A stretch of DNA of 64,000 nucleotides from CAZRQL01 sp964602415. GTDB lineage: Bacteria > Bacteroidota > Bacteroidia > Cytophagales > Flammeovirgaceae. A program made the translations under genes and the position numbers. Below, piece by piece: positions 26,448-34,254 of the stretch. How positions within the stretch are numbered: the first letter of the stretch is position 1; each line of letters opens with the position of its first letter. The stretch lies in assembly GCA_964602415.1 (NCBI GenBank), contig CAZRQL010000006.1, forward strand, positions 51,339 through 115,338. The letters run 5' to 3'. Below the pieces are notes generated by a model, which searched no databases, was not told the origin of the DNA, and saw only the letters and a program-made list of their open reading frames with translations.

Positions 26448-26455
26448 TGAAAAAT

Positions 26456-26470
26456 TTTGTTCTTAACAAA
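26456..26470. promoter_or_regulatory. inverted repeat TTTGTT-N3-AACAAA before the AraC-type gene
   Basis: A perfect 6-bp inverted repeat with a 3-base centre, 31 bases before the AraC-type start. It could be an operator, but short AT-rich palindromes arise often by chance. Confidence 0.25.
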
Positions 26471-26501
26471 GCGGTTTAGATGGTCGCTAAAAAATTAAGC
26501 C

Positions 26502-27059
26502 ATGATGACGCAAACGATTTATATCAAAAATATGGTTTGCCCTCGTTGCAAAACGGCTGTAACTCAAATCATACAAAAACTGGGGGCAGAGGTGTTGGGC
26601 ATAGAACTTGGGAAAGTGCAAATTGAGGCCATGCAAGGTATTGACTTTTATTTTTTGAGCGAAGAGCTTGGCAAACAAGGCTTTGAGTTGCTCGAAACCC
26701 GTGAAGTCAAATTGGCCAATCAAGTCAAATCGCTGGTCATAGAATACTTAGTCGGAATAGAACACATTAATATCAAACTCTCTAAGTTTTTGGCTGCAAA
26801 AACCAACTTGACTTACAGCTACTTGTCCAAGATTTTCTCCCAAGTGGAAAAAATGACCATTGAGCAATATTTTATCCTGCTGCGTTTGGAAAAAGTGAAA
26901 GAAAGACTCAGCTATCAAGAGCCTTTGTCTCAAATAGCCATAGAGTTGGGCTTTAGCAGCCCGCAAGCCCTGAGCAATCATTTCAAGGCCAAAACGGGTT
27001 TGACTGCAAAAGAATTTACAAAAAATAGAATAATCAGAAAATCCCTCGCGGAGCTGTAA
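26502..27059 (+). CDS. AraC-family regulator with metal-binding-like (CxxC) N-terminal domain
   Basis: A 185-residue protein. The N-terminal ~70 residues have a heavy-metal-associated-like pattern: IYIKNMVCPRCKTAVTQII with Cys13 and Cys16, followed by a ferredoxin-like strand order (LGIELGKVQIEA). A linker leads to a C-terminal AraC HTH (about 85-180), with SQIAIELGFSSPQALSNHFKAKTGLTAKEF. Similar stand-alone regulators in Bacteroidota occur near copper or heavy-metal transport genes; none is adjacent here. I infer a metal- or redox-responsive activator. ATG at 26502 or the next Met. Confidence 0.82.
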   Translation: MMTQTIYIKNMVCPRCKTAVTQIIQKLGAEVLGIELGKVQIEAMQGIDFYFLSEELGKQGFELLETREVKLANQVKSLVIEYLVGIEHINIKLSKFLAAKTNLTYSYLSKIFSQVEKMTIEQYFILLRLEKVKERLSYQEPLSQIAIELGFSSPQALSNHFKAKTGLTAKEFTKNRIIRKSLAEL

Positions 27060-27188
27060 TTATTTGTAAATAAAACAGAAAGACGATTGTTATTTGTATT
27101 TTGGCATGGAGGTAGGTCTTTGTTGAATTTTATTTTTTACTTTGTTTTGCAAAAAACTTGCACCTTGCGAAAAACTGAGATTGCAGTT

Positions 27189-27821
27189 ATGGCCTCGCCG
27201 CAGCGTATATTGATTTTTGATTTTGACGGCACGCTTGCCAACTCACTCGGAAACATCTGGAATATTTCCAACCGCTTGGCTGTGGAATTTGGGAGACAAC
27301 CCTTTTCGCAAGACCAAATCAATCATTTCCAAGACCTGACCGCAGGCGAGGTTATCAAAGCCCTCAAAATCCCACTCATCAAACTCCCTTTTGTCATTTG
27401 GAGGTTCAAAAAAGAGCTCAAAAAAGAAATCGAAGTCATTCAGCCTTTTGGAGATATGCAACAGGCTTTGGTTCAGCTCAAAAAGCGCGGTGTCATCATG
27501 GGTATCGTTACCTCAAACTCCAAATCCAATGTAGAGATGTTTCTCAAAAAATTGAATTGGGACGCTTATTTTGATTTTGTGTACAGCACCGGCAAGTTGG
27601 GGGGGAAAGCCAAGTTGCTGCGCCAAATCATCAAACGGAAGAAGTTCAATCCTTTGAACGTGAGCTATGTGGGAGATGAAGCCCGCGACATACACGCCGC
27701 CAAGATGATCAACATTCGAAGCGTTGCGGTGAGTTGGGGATTCAACTCCAAAAAATTGCTGGCTTCTTTAAAGCCTGATTTTCTGATTGACTCCCCTAAA
27801 GAGCTGGTGATGATTGTCTAA
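27189..27821 (+). CDS. HAD-superfamily phosphatase (phosphoglycolate phosphatase-like)
   Basis: A 210-residue haloacid dehalogenase hydrolase with motif I DFDGTLANS (Asp11, Asp13), motif II GIVTSNSK and motif IV YVGDEARDIHAAK, plus a helical cap (about 20-85) of the C1 type. Similar to Gph/PpaX-type phosphatases; the substrate is not assigned. The ATG at 27189 was preferred to a TTG at 27087 because similarity begins at ILIFDFDGT and the extra N-terminus looks like translated non-coding DNA. Confidence 0.9.
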   Translation: MASPQRILIFDFDGTLANSLGNIWNISNRLAVEFGRQPFSQDQINHFQDLTAGEVIKALKIPLIKLPFVIWRFKKELKKEIEVIQPFGDMQQALVQLKKRGVIMGIVTSNSKSNVEMFLKKLNWDAYFDFVYSTGKLGGKAKLLRQIIKRKKFNPLNVSYVGDEARDIHAAKMINIRSVAVSWGFNSKKLLASLKPDFLIDSPKELVMIV

Positions 27822-27832
27822 AGGATGCTTTT

Positions 27833-28834
27833 TTATTTGACTTTGGTGAGATGCTTTTTTTGTCTGATTCCCGAACCTATGGCCTCCGAAACAACATACG
27901 TAAACTCAGCTCCAAAATATAAAATCTGAGACGAGTAAAACACCCAAGCCAATAGCACAATCACAGAACTGGCCGCCCCATAGGTATTGGCCAGATTGCT
28001 CATCCCGATGTACCAACTAATTCCAATCTGTCCGACTATCAAAAGAACAGAGGTAAAAGTCGCGCCAACGAATATTTCGCGCCAACGCATTCTGGCATCG
28101 GGCAAATACCTAAAAATCATGCTTATCATCACCACACACAAAGTCAAAGAAACCAGATAATGCGAATACATTACATAGCCAACAAGCGAGTCCGGCAAAA
28201 TATCCTTGAAAAAGCGGTTGAATTGCACCATGACCGTTTCCAAAATAACCCCGAAAATCAGCAAAGCACCTGCGCCCAACACCATCATAAACGCATGAAT
28301 CCTTGCCAAAATCATAACCAAAAAACCTGCACTTGTGTCAGGTTCCACTTTCCAAAAAGTATTCATGGACTCTTTGAGGTTGTAGAATATAACCGTGGAG
28401 CTAAATATCAATGTCCCAAAACTGACGATTCTGCCCAGCGCGCCTTTGGTGTTTTCTCTGATGCCTGAGAGTACGTATTGGATTTGTTTGGCCGCCCCTT
28501 CGCCTATGTACTTGGATATGTTTTCCATGATTTCTTTGAGGGTCTCTTCTTCTCCAAGAAAAAAACCCACCGAAATCACGATAACCAATATCATGGGAGC
28601 CATTGTAAAAACAGTATAGTAAGAAAGTGCCGCCCCATACATATAGGCTTTATCACGGTTGAACTCGCCAATAGCTGCATTGAACAATTCCCAAATGACC
28701 AATGTTTTATAGCTAAATATAAGCAAAAATCTGTTGCCGTATGATGTAGTGGTATTGAGTTGTTTGTTAAGTTTGGCTCTCATCCTGCGTATCTTCACTT
28801 TTGCCTTAGAGACTGGCGGAAGTTGTTTGTACAT
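27833..28834 (-). CDS. YihY/UPF0761 family membrane protein
   Basis: A 333-residue integral membrane protein of the YihY (formerly 'ribonuclease BN') family. A basic cytoplasmic N-terminus is followed by a hydrophobic segment starting AAIGEFNRDKAYMYGAALSYYTVFTMAP, the family signature. Five or six membrane helices follow, ending with VLLAWVFYSSQILYFGAEFTYV. Function unknown; the old RNase BN assignment was wrong. ATG at 28834 chosen over an upstream TTG. Confidence 0.9.
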   Translation of the reverse strand: MYKQLPPVSKAKVKIRRMRAKLNKQLNTTTSYGNRFLLIFSYKTLVIWELFNAAIGEFNRDKAYMYGAALSYYTVFTMAPMILVIVISVGFFLGEEETLKEIMENISKYIGEGAAKQIQYVLSGIRENTKGALGRIVSFGTLIFSSTVIFYNLKESMNTFWKVEPDTSAGFLVMILARIHAFMMVLGAGALLIFGVILETVMVQFNRFFKDILPDSLVGYVMYSHYLVSLTLCVVMISMIFRYLPDARMRWREIFVGATFTSVLLIVGQIGISWYIGMSNLANTYGAASSVIVLLAWVFYSSQILYFGAEFTYVVSEAIGSGIRQKKHLTKVK

Positions 28835-28865
28835 ATTCGACCTTTTAAGGTGCAAAAATATGTTT

Positions 28866-28873
28866 TAATTTTG
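28866..28873 (+). promoter_or_regulatory. -7 element (TAATTTTG) before clpS
   Basis: Exact TAnnTTTG match 18 bases before the clpS ATG, placing the likely transcript start within about 12 bases of the start codon. Confidence 0.4.
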
Positions 28874-28891
28874 TAGCGAAATTCTAAAACT

Positions 28892-29191
28892 ATGATAATC
28901 TCTGCATCTTTGATTCAACCCAAACCCTCAATATTTGAAGAAGATGAGGTCTTACTACAGGAAAATGAGGTTCACTCTTTGGTTGTATTCAACGATGAAG
29001 TAAACACTTTTGACTTTGTCATTGAAACGCTGATAGAAGTTTGTGGACACACTCCCCAACAAGCGGAGCAGTGTACGCTCATCATTCACTTCAAGGGCAA
29101 ATGCGCCGTCAAACATGGAAGCTACGACGAACTGGCACCCATGTGCAATGACATCCTGCGCCGTGGCATCACTGCCAAAGTACTTTCTTAA
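28892..29191 (+). CDS. clpS: ATP-dependent Clp protease adaptor
   Basis: A 99-residue adaptor that hands N-end-rule substrates to ClpAP/ClpCP. The core has LVVFNDEVNTFDFVIETLIEVCGHTPQQAEQC (the N-x-D substrate-pocket region), an HFKGKCAVKHGSYDELAP segment and the C-terminal GITAKV. The unstructured N-terminal tail is about 28 residues. The stop overlaps the convergent gene at 29188 by 4 bases. Confidence 0.95.
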   Translation: MIISASLIQPKPSIFEEDEVLLQENEVHSLVVFNDEVNTFDFVIETLIEVCGHTPQQAEQCTLIIHFKGKCAVKHGSYDELAPMCNDILRRGITAKVLS

Positions 29192-29451
29192 GCCTCAACA
29201 AGTTCCTCTTTTTCCTCTTCTTGCTTAAGGGTTTCAGGTGTAACGAGCGCAAATCGGCTAAGTCTGAAATACTGATAAGGAAACAGATCATCATTATTTA
29301 TTTCAGCCAACTTACAGCCCATTACGCTGCTTTGTTGTGCCATTTCCGCAATCTCAACAATATGGTAGGGTTGCCCTTTTTTAACCCAACGACTCAAGGG
29401 TATTTCGTTGGGACGCATCGAATCATCCACACAAACAACTGGCAGTCTCAT
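29188..29451 (-). CDS. small conserved hypothetical protein
   Basis: An 87-residue soluble protein I cannot assign. It starts MRLPVVCVDDSMRPNEIPLSRWVKKGQ and has a FPYQYFRLSRFA segment and an acidic tail (EEEKEELVEA). The pattern 'VCVDDSxRPNEIPxSRWVKKG' looks like a compact beta-rich domain seen in other Bacteroidota small proteins (memory, not checked). Its ATG overlaps the stop of the upstream GldM-like gene (ATGA), so both are in one operon. Confidence 0.7.
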   Translation of the reverse strand: MRLPVVCVDDSMRPNEIPLSRWVKKGQPYHIVEIAEMAQQSSVMGCKLAEINNDDLFPYQYFRLSRFALVTPETLKQEEEKEELVEA

Positions 29452-30095
29452 AGTTTGATTTCGTAGGGTTGGGTATAAGCAGGAATGTTTTTATCTATAT
29501 CCAATAAGCGTATTTGCTTGATTTTAAGCACATCTCCGGGCTTTACTTTCTGACTGTCCTCCATTCTGGTAATATTGACTAACAAATTGCCTGAAAAAAT
29601 TCCCCTTAGTATCTGCTCCTGCCCGCGATAAATATCAACTTCATAAGCCCCAATCATGTAGTTTTTCTCAACATTGGTTTTTTTGATGTTGTCAATCAAA
29701 GTAAAGGTTATGATTCCGCTGCTAAACACTTTATTGGCTTTTAGCTGAAGAGCCAAATTGGGCGGGGGTATGACTGTGAAAACCCGGGTCTTGACAATGG
29801 TTTTGCGATTGGAAAAAAAGGCCGTGGCTTTGATGGTAACAGGCTCAAGCCTTTCAGGTACAACAAAATATTCTCTTATTATATCAACCGTGGTGATAAT
29901 TTTGCCATTGTTGCTCTCAAGTCTAAATGAATCTAAATCAGCATCAAAATCCAAATAAACAGGGTTGGGAAGGCCAAAGTAAACATGAGAAATGTCTTTG
30001 GGTAAACTGGACTCAGAAGGTACAATCACAATTTCAAAACTTTGAGCTGAAACTATCCCGAATGTAAGAAAAAGAATGAGCAAACATTTAAACAT
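29448..30095 (-). CDS. secreted protein resembling the periplasmic C-terminal domains of GldM
   Basis: A 215-residue protein with signal peptide MFKCLLILFLTFGIVSAQS and no membrane anchor after it. The mature part has SHVYFGLPNPVYLDF, close in pattern to the 'LYxGxdNPi' segment of the type IX secretion/gliding motor protein GldM. A second domain then opens VFTVIPPPNLALQL and ends VKPGDVLKIKQIRLLD. This matches the order of the last two periplasmic domains of GldM (PorM). Full GldM has an N-terminal membrane helix and about 500 residues, so this would be a stand-alone two-domain relative that might bind the same outer-membrane partner (GldK/GldN, inference). Confidence 0.62.
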   Translation of the reverse strand: MFKCLLILFLTFGIVSAQSFEIVIVPSESSLPKDISHVYFGLPNPVYLDFDADLDSFRLESNNGKIITTVDIIREYFVVPERLEPVTIKATAFFSNRKTIVKTRVFTVIPPPNLALQLKANKVFSSGIITFTLIDNIKKTNVEKNYMIGAYEVDIYRGQEQILRGIFSGNLLVNITRMEDSQKVKPGDVLKIKQIRLLDIDKNIPAYTQPYEIKL

Positions 30096-30204
30096 AACTA
30101 CAAATTATTTTTTTAACGAACTGGCAAGTAATTTCAGTATGACCGTGCTAAAGAGACAAGTTCAAAGTTTCGCACATTGGTATCATCCAATTAGCGCAAA
30201 AATA

Positions 30205-30212
30205 TATCTTTG
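30205..30212 (+). promoter_or_regulatory. -7 element (TATCTTTG) before the AAA+ gene
   Basis: Exact TAnnTTTG match 29 bases before the ATG at 30242. No good -33 box; TTGG at 30177 is 24 bases upstream. Confidence 0.4.
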
Positions 30213-30241
30213 AATCTCAAAAGAAAGCCACGTAGAGAGCT

Positions 30242-32878
30242 ATGATCTTTAAAAAACAAAAAAAAAAATTACCGAAATATAAATTTTTATCTCTAAGAAC
30301 CTATTGTTCAACGGAGTGGATGTTGGATTCACTCAAACGCTACCGCACCGTATTTGATGCTTCGGAACTAACTTTTGTGTACGTAGAACTGGCATTGCTC
30401 AACAAACTTACCGGGGAGACCGATTGGGTATTTGACCTGCGGCTGGTTTGTTACAGGCTTATCGAACAAGGAAAGGAGACCATTTGCTCAATTGATGTGA
30501 CTCCCAACGTCTCCTCCAAGCAAGACATCATTTATGTACGAGAAGGCTGGGGACACGAAGACCCGGGTACAGTCTGGAAAAGAGGTGATTACATCTGGGA
30601 AGCACACATTGACGGCATCCTTGTATCTTCTTGCTCTTTTCACGTTGAAGATTCTGGAGGCTTTTTTGAAGAACCCAACCCTTATTTCGAGCTTAATTCG
30701 ATAGCCTTTTTTGAGGGGGGAGAAGAAAGAAATAAAACGGCAAACTACCAGTATCTCAGCAAGTTTAGTGTTCACGATACCCGCTATGTCTGGGTAGAAC
30801 TAAAAGCTACCAACCTACAAGCCCGAAGTTGGTTTTGTGAGTTGAAGTTCATATTCTTCAACTCCAATTTCCAAGTCAAGTCCATCAACACCGAAGTCAA
30901 AGAAATCAAACCCGAGCACGATACCTTCAGCATCTACACAGGATGGGGCGCACCTGAAGTAGGAACTTGGCCGGAAGGCAGGTACATGGTTTGTGTGTTG
31001 TTCATGGACAAACTATTGGCTATCAGCTATTTTGAAGTAGAGCAGTACGCCGTGCAAGGAGGATACCGTTTTATTTTGCCCCAAGATTTCATTCAAAAAA
31101 CGCTCACCCAAAAAGAACCCGGAAATTTTGAGACCAAAGAAAGTGTTGAAGAACTCCATAGCCAGATCAATTCACTTGTAGGGCTTACGGAAGTCAAAAA
31201 GAAAATACAAGAATATATACATTATATTGATTTTCTGAGACTTAGGCGAGAAATGAATTTTACGGAGCACTTATCCCCCAACCTTCATACGGTACTAATG
31301 GGCAGCCCGGGCACCGGAAAGACAACCGTTGCAAGGATTTTGGCCAAAATCTACCATAAGATGGGACTCCTAAGCACAGGCATTTTGACCGAAGTAGGCA
31401 GAAACGAACTGGTAGGGCAATTTATAGGTCAGACAGCCCCTAAAGTCATCGAAGTCATAGAAAAAGCCAGAGGCGGGGTTCTTTTTATAGACGAAGCCTA
31501 CTCCCTTGCCCGCTCTGAGGGAGACGACAAAGACTACGGCAACGAAGCCATAGAAGTCATCGTCAAGGAAATGTCTGACGGGAAAGGAGATTTGGCCATT
31601 TTCGTGGCCGGCTACCCCAAAGAGATGGATATTTTTCTCAATTCCAACCCGGGACTAAAATCTCGGTTCAAAATGTTTTTCAACTTTGAAGACTTTTTGC
31701 CCCAAGAACTTTTTGAAATACTCGAACAAACTGCTCAAAGACACCAAGTTGTGTTCGACCTTACTGCACTTGAAGCCATGAAAAGGCATTTGACAGAACT
31801 TTTCAGAAGCCGAGACAAATCTTTTGGCAACGCCCGAACCGTCAATAGTTTGGTAGAAGATGCCAAGATGTTTTTAGGGGTGCGCGTCATGACTCAAGTA
31901 GATGAGTCGCAAAGGCATCAAACAGACGTGCTGCAAACCATCACCATCGAAGACGTTGAGAAAGTTTTTGAAAAGCGCAAAAATCCTTCTGCCAAAATTG
32001 AGGTAGATCAAAAGATGCTTGAACAAGCGATGGAGTCCTTGGAAAAACTTGTAGGGCTGAGTTCCATCAAGCGGGAGATCAGAGAACTCGTCGAACTGGT
32101 GAGGTACTACCAGCAAACCGAACAGGAGGTTACAGGCAAATTTTCCCTCCATACCGTATTCAAGGGCAACCCCGGAACAGGAAAAACCACTGTGGCAAGG
32201 ATTATGGCCAATATTTTCAAAGCACTGGGTCTTTTGGAACGCGGCCACCTCATAGAGTGCGACCGACAATCGCTGGTAGCCGGGTACATAGGACAAACAG
32301 CCATCAAAACCAAAGAAATGCTCGACCGTGCCAAAGGAGGAGTGCTATTTATTGATGAGGCTTACTCCCTGATGAACGAAGGAAAAGGAGAAGATTTTGG
32401 CAAGGAAGCCATCGAAGTCATACTCAAAGAAATGGAAGACCGAAGGGGGCAATTCGTGGTCATAGTCGCCGGCTACACCGAAGAAATGAAGCGGTTTATG
32501 AGGATGAACCCCGGCCTGAAATCCAGGTTTGACAGAGAAATTTATTTTGAGGACTTCACCATCGAAGAGCTCACCCAAATAGCCCTCAATATGTTTGCGG
32601 AAACTGGCTTCACTTTACACCAAAATGCCTTAGAAGCTTTGCGCAAAATACTCGCCAATCTCTACCAAAGTCGAGACAAATACTTTGGCAATGCACGAAC
32701 AGCGCGAAGGGTAGTAGATATGGCACTAAGAAACCAAAACCTTAGAATGGCTACTATAAACGAAAACAACCGCAAATCGGAAGAAATCAATCTCGTTTTA
32801 CTAAGCGATATTCAAGAAATTGACCTCAGTAGAGACGGCAGTTTAGACACCAATAAAGTTGGTTTTAAAATTAATTAA
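30242..32878 (+). CDS. tandem CbbX-like AAA+ ATPase with duplicated N-terminal beta domain
   Basis: An 878-residue cytoplasmic protein. The N-terminal ~270 residues hold two related beta-rich units. Each has a run '..YVWVELKA..' or '..FVYVELAL..' followed by a 'GWGxxExGTxxxGxYxxxxxxDGxLxxSxxFxVE' pattern. Two CbbX/CfxQ-type AAA+ domains follow. AAA1 has Walker A GSPGTGKTT at 354-362, Walker B VLFIDEAYSL and sensor/arginine region FGNARTV. AAA2 has Walker A GNPGTGKTT at 642-650 and its own VLFIDEAYSL and FGNARTARR. The family includes the Rubisco activase CbbX and EccA of type VII secretion. No Rubisco or type VII genes are present, so it probably remodels another protein. Confidence 0.88.
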   Translation: MIFKKQKKKLPKYKFLSLRTYCSTEWMLDSLKRYRTVFDASELTFVYVELALLNKLTGETDWVFDLRLVCYRLIEQGKETICSIDVTPNVSSKQDIIYVREGWGHEDPGTVWKRGDYIWEAHIDGILVSSCSFHVEDSGGFFEEPNPYFELNSIAFFEGGEERNKTANYQYLSKFSVHDTRYVWVELKATNLQARSWFCELKFIFFNSNFQVKSINTEVKEIKPEHDTFSIYTGWGAPEVGTWPEGRYMVCVLFMDKLLAISYFEVEQYAVQGGYRFILPQDFIQKTLTQKEPGNFETKESVEELHSQINSLVGLTEVKKKIQEYIHYIDFLRLRREMNFTEHLSPNLHTVLMGSPGTGKTTVARILAKIYHKMGLLSTGILTEVGRNELVGQFIGQTAPKVIEVIEKARGGVLFIDEAYSLARSEGDDKDYGNEAIEVIVKEMSDGKGDLAIFVAGYPKEMDIFLNSNPGLKSRFKMFFNFEDFLPQELFEILEQTAQRHQVVFDLTALEAMKRHLTELFRSRDKSFGNARTVNSLVEDAKMFLGVRVMTQVDESQRHQTDVLQTITIEDVEKVFEKRKNPSAKIEVDQKMLEQAMESLEKLVGLSSIKREIRELVELVRYYQQTEQEVTGKFSLHTVFKGNPGTGKTTVARIMANIFKALGLLERGHLIECDRQSLVAGYIGQTAIKTKEMLDRAKGGVLFIDEAYSLMNEGKGEDFGKEAIEVILKEMEDRRGQFVVIVAGYTEEMKRFMRMNPGLKSRFDREIYFEDFTIEELTQIALNMFAETGFTLHQNALEALRKILANLYQSRDKYFGNARTARRVVDMALRNQNLRMATINENNRKSEEINLVLLSDIQEIDLSRDGSLDTNKVGFKIN

Positions 32879-33084
32879 CTTCATTTAAAGCTATTGTGGA
32901 AAAATTGTAAAATAGATAAAAAATCAGTAAAATTATTAGCAATTTTCAATTTGATGTTATTAAAAATCGCAAACTGTAAAAATATTGTAAAAAGCCATTT
33001 GAGCAATACCTTACTGTGAAATAAATCAGCTTTAAAGAGCAAATACGTTTTATTTTCAATTTGCCGACACATCATCTTTGCCAC

Positions 33085-34191
33085 ATGGAAATACCTTTTT
33101 TGGAACTCAAATCACAATACCAAGCCATTAGAGAGGAAATTGAGCAGGTTATCGGCAGCGTTTTTAATTCGGGGCGGTTTGTAGGGGGTGAGTCAGTGAG
33201 AGCCTTCGAGTCTGCCTTTGCCAACAAATGCGGCGTAAAATACGCCATAAGCTGCGGCAACGCAACCGATGGGCTGTTTATGGCCATGAAAAGCATGGGC
33301 ATTGGCAAAGGCGACGAGGTGCTGGTTCCGGCTATGACTTGGATTTCGGATTCGGCTATGGTATCGCTTTGTGGTGCAAAACCTGTTTTCGTTGATGTGG
33401 AAGAGGATTTTTTTTGTATCCATCCTAAAGACATGGCCTCAAAAATCACCAAAAAAACCAAAGCTGTCCTTATCGTTCATCTGTACGGACAAACCGCCCA
33501 AATGGATGAGTTGAGAGAACTTACTCATTTGCAACAAATTGGTATAATTGAAGACTGCGCACAAGCCCATTTTGCAGAATTTGACGGAAAAAAAGCCGGC
33601 TCTTTCGGACAAACCGGGGTCTTTAGCTTTTATCCAAGCAAAACGATGGGGGCTTATGGAGACGCGGGCTGTGTCATTACGCAACACAGTGATATGGCTG
33701 ATTTTATCAGAAAATTTGCAAACCACGGCGCAGAACATAAAAATGACCACCTCTTTGAAGGCATAAACAGCCGAATGGACAGCCTGCAAGCCGCCGTTTT
33801 ATTGGTGAAAATGAACCATATAGACCGATGGATTGCCAAAAAAAACGTCATTGCCCAATGGTACAAAGAACAATTGCAAGAGGTGGCCGACATCTCACTG
33901 CCCCAAATCCGCAGCAAAGCCCGACATACCTTTCATATTTTTGCCATCAGATGCAAACAGCGCGATGAATTGAAAGAGTTTTTGGCAAAAAACGGCATAC
34001 AAACCGAAATACACTACCCAAAAGCCCTACCCTTCTTAAAACCTTACCATCATTTAAAACATAAAGAAAGCGATTTCCCGATTGCTGCACGTTTAGAAAA
34101 AGAACTGCTTTCACTGCCTATCTATCCCGAACTCACCCGAAGCCAAGTCAGCTACTTGTGTGATAAAATCAAATTGTTTTATTTGGGATAA
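33085..34191 (+). CDS. DegT/DnrJ/EryC1/StrS family PLP-dependent aminotransferase
   Basis: A 368-residue sugar aminotransferase. It begins IPFLELKSQYQ and carries SCGNATDGL. The PLP-contacting Asp is in IIEDCAQAH and the PLP Lys in FSFYPSKTMGAYGDAG. The FANHGAEHK and GINSRMDSLQAAVL segments are characteristic. Such enzymes aminate a keto sugar nucleotide (for example a dTDP- or UDP-4-keto or 3-keto sugar) for surface polysaccharide. The nearest sugar-nucleotide genes in the window are manC and rfbA/rfbC, not adjacent. ATG at 33085 preferred to TTG at 33061. The 206 bases before it hold only AT-rich DNA. Confidence 0.93.
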   Translation: MEIPFLELKSQYQAIREEIEQVIGSVFNSGRFVGGESVRAFESAFANKCGVKYAISCGNATDGLFMAMKSMGIGKGDEVLVPAMTWISDSAMVSLCGAKPVFVDVEEDFFCIHPKDMASKITKKTKAVLIVHLYGQTAQMDELRELTHLQQIGIIEDCAQAHFAEFDGKKAGSFGQTGVFSFYPSKTMGAYGDAGCVITQHSDMADFIRKFANHGAEHKNDHLFEGINSRMDSLQAAVLLVKMNHIDRWIAKKNVIAQWYKEQLQEVADISLPQIRSKARHTFHIFAIRCKQRDELKEFLAKNGIQTEIHYPKALPFLKPYHHLKHKESDFPIAARLEKELLSLPIYPELTRSQVSYLCDKIKLFYLG

Positions 34192-34254
34192 AACAATCAT
34201 CATAATTAGCGTAATTTATCTTTGTAACCAATCAAAAAATTGATATACAGATAT

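Noticed and set aside
32879..33084. 206-base gap searched for a small RNA or riboswitch
   Set aside because: Only AT-rich DNA with short poly-A/T runs; no stable hairpin or conserved motif seen.
34217..34224. TATCTTTG -7 box between the aminotransferase and TonB receptor genes
   Set aside because: It points in the plus direction, where the next gene is on the minus strand; no -33 box and no downstream ORF.
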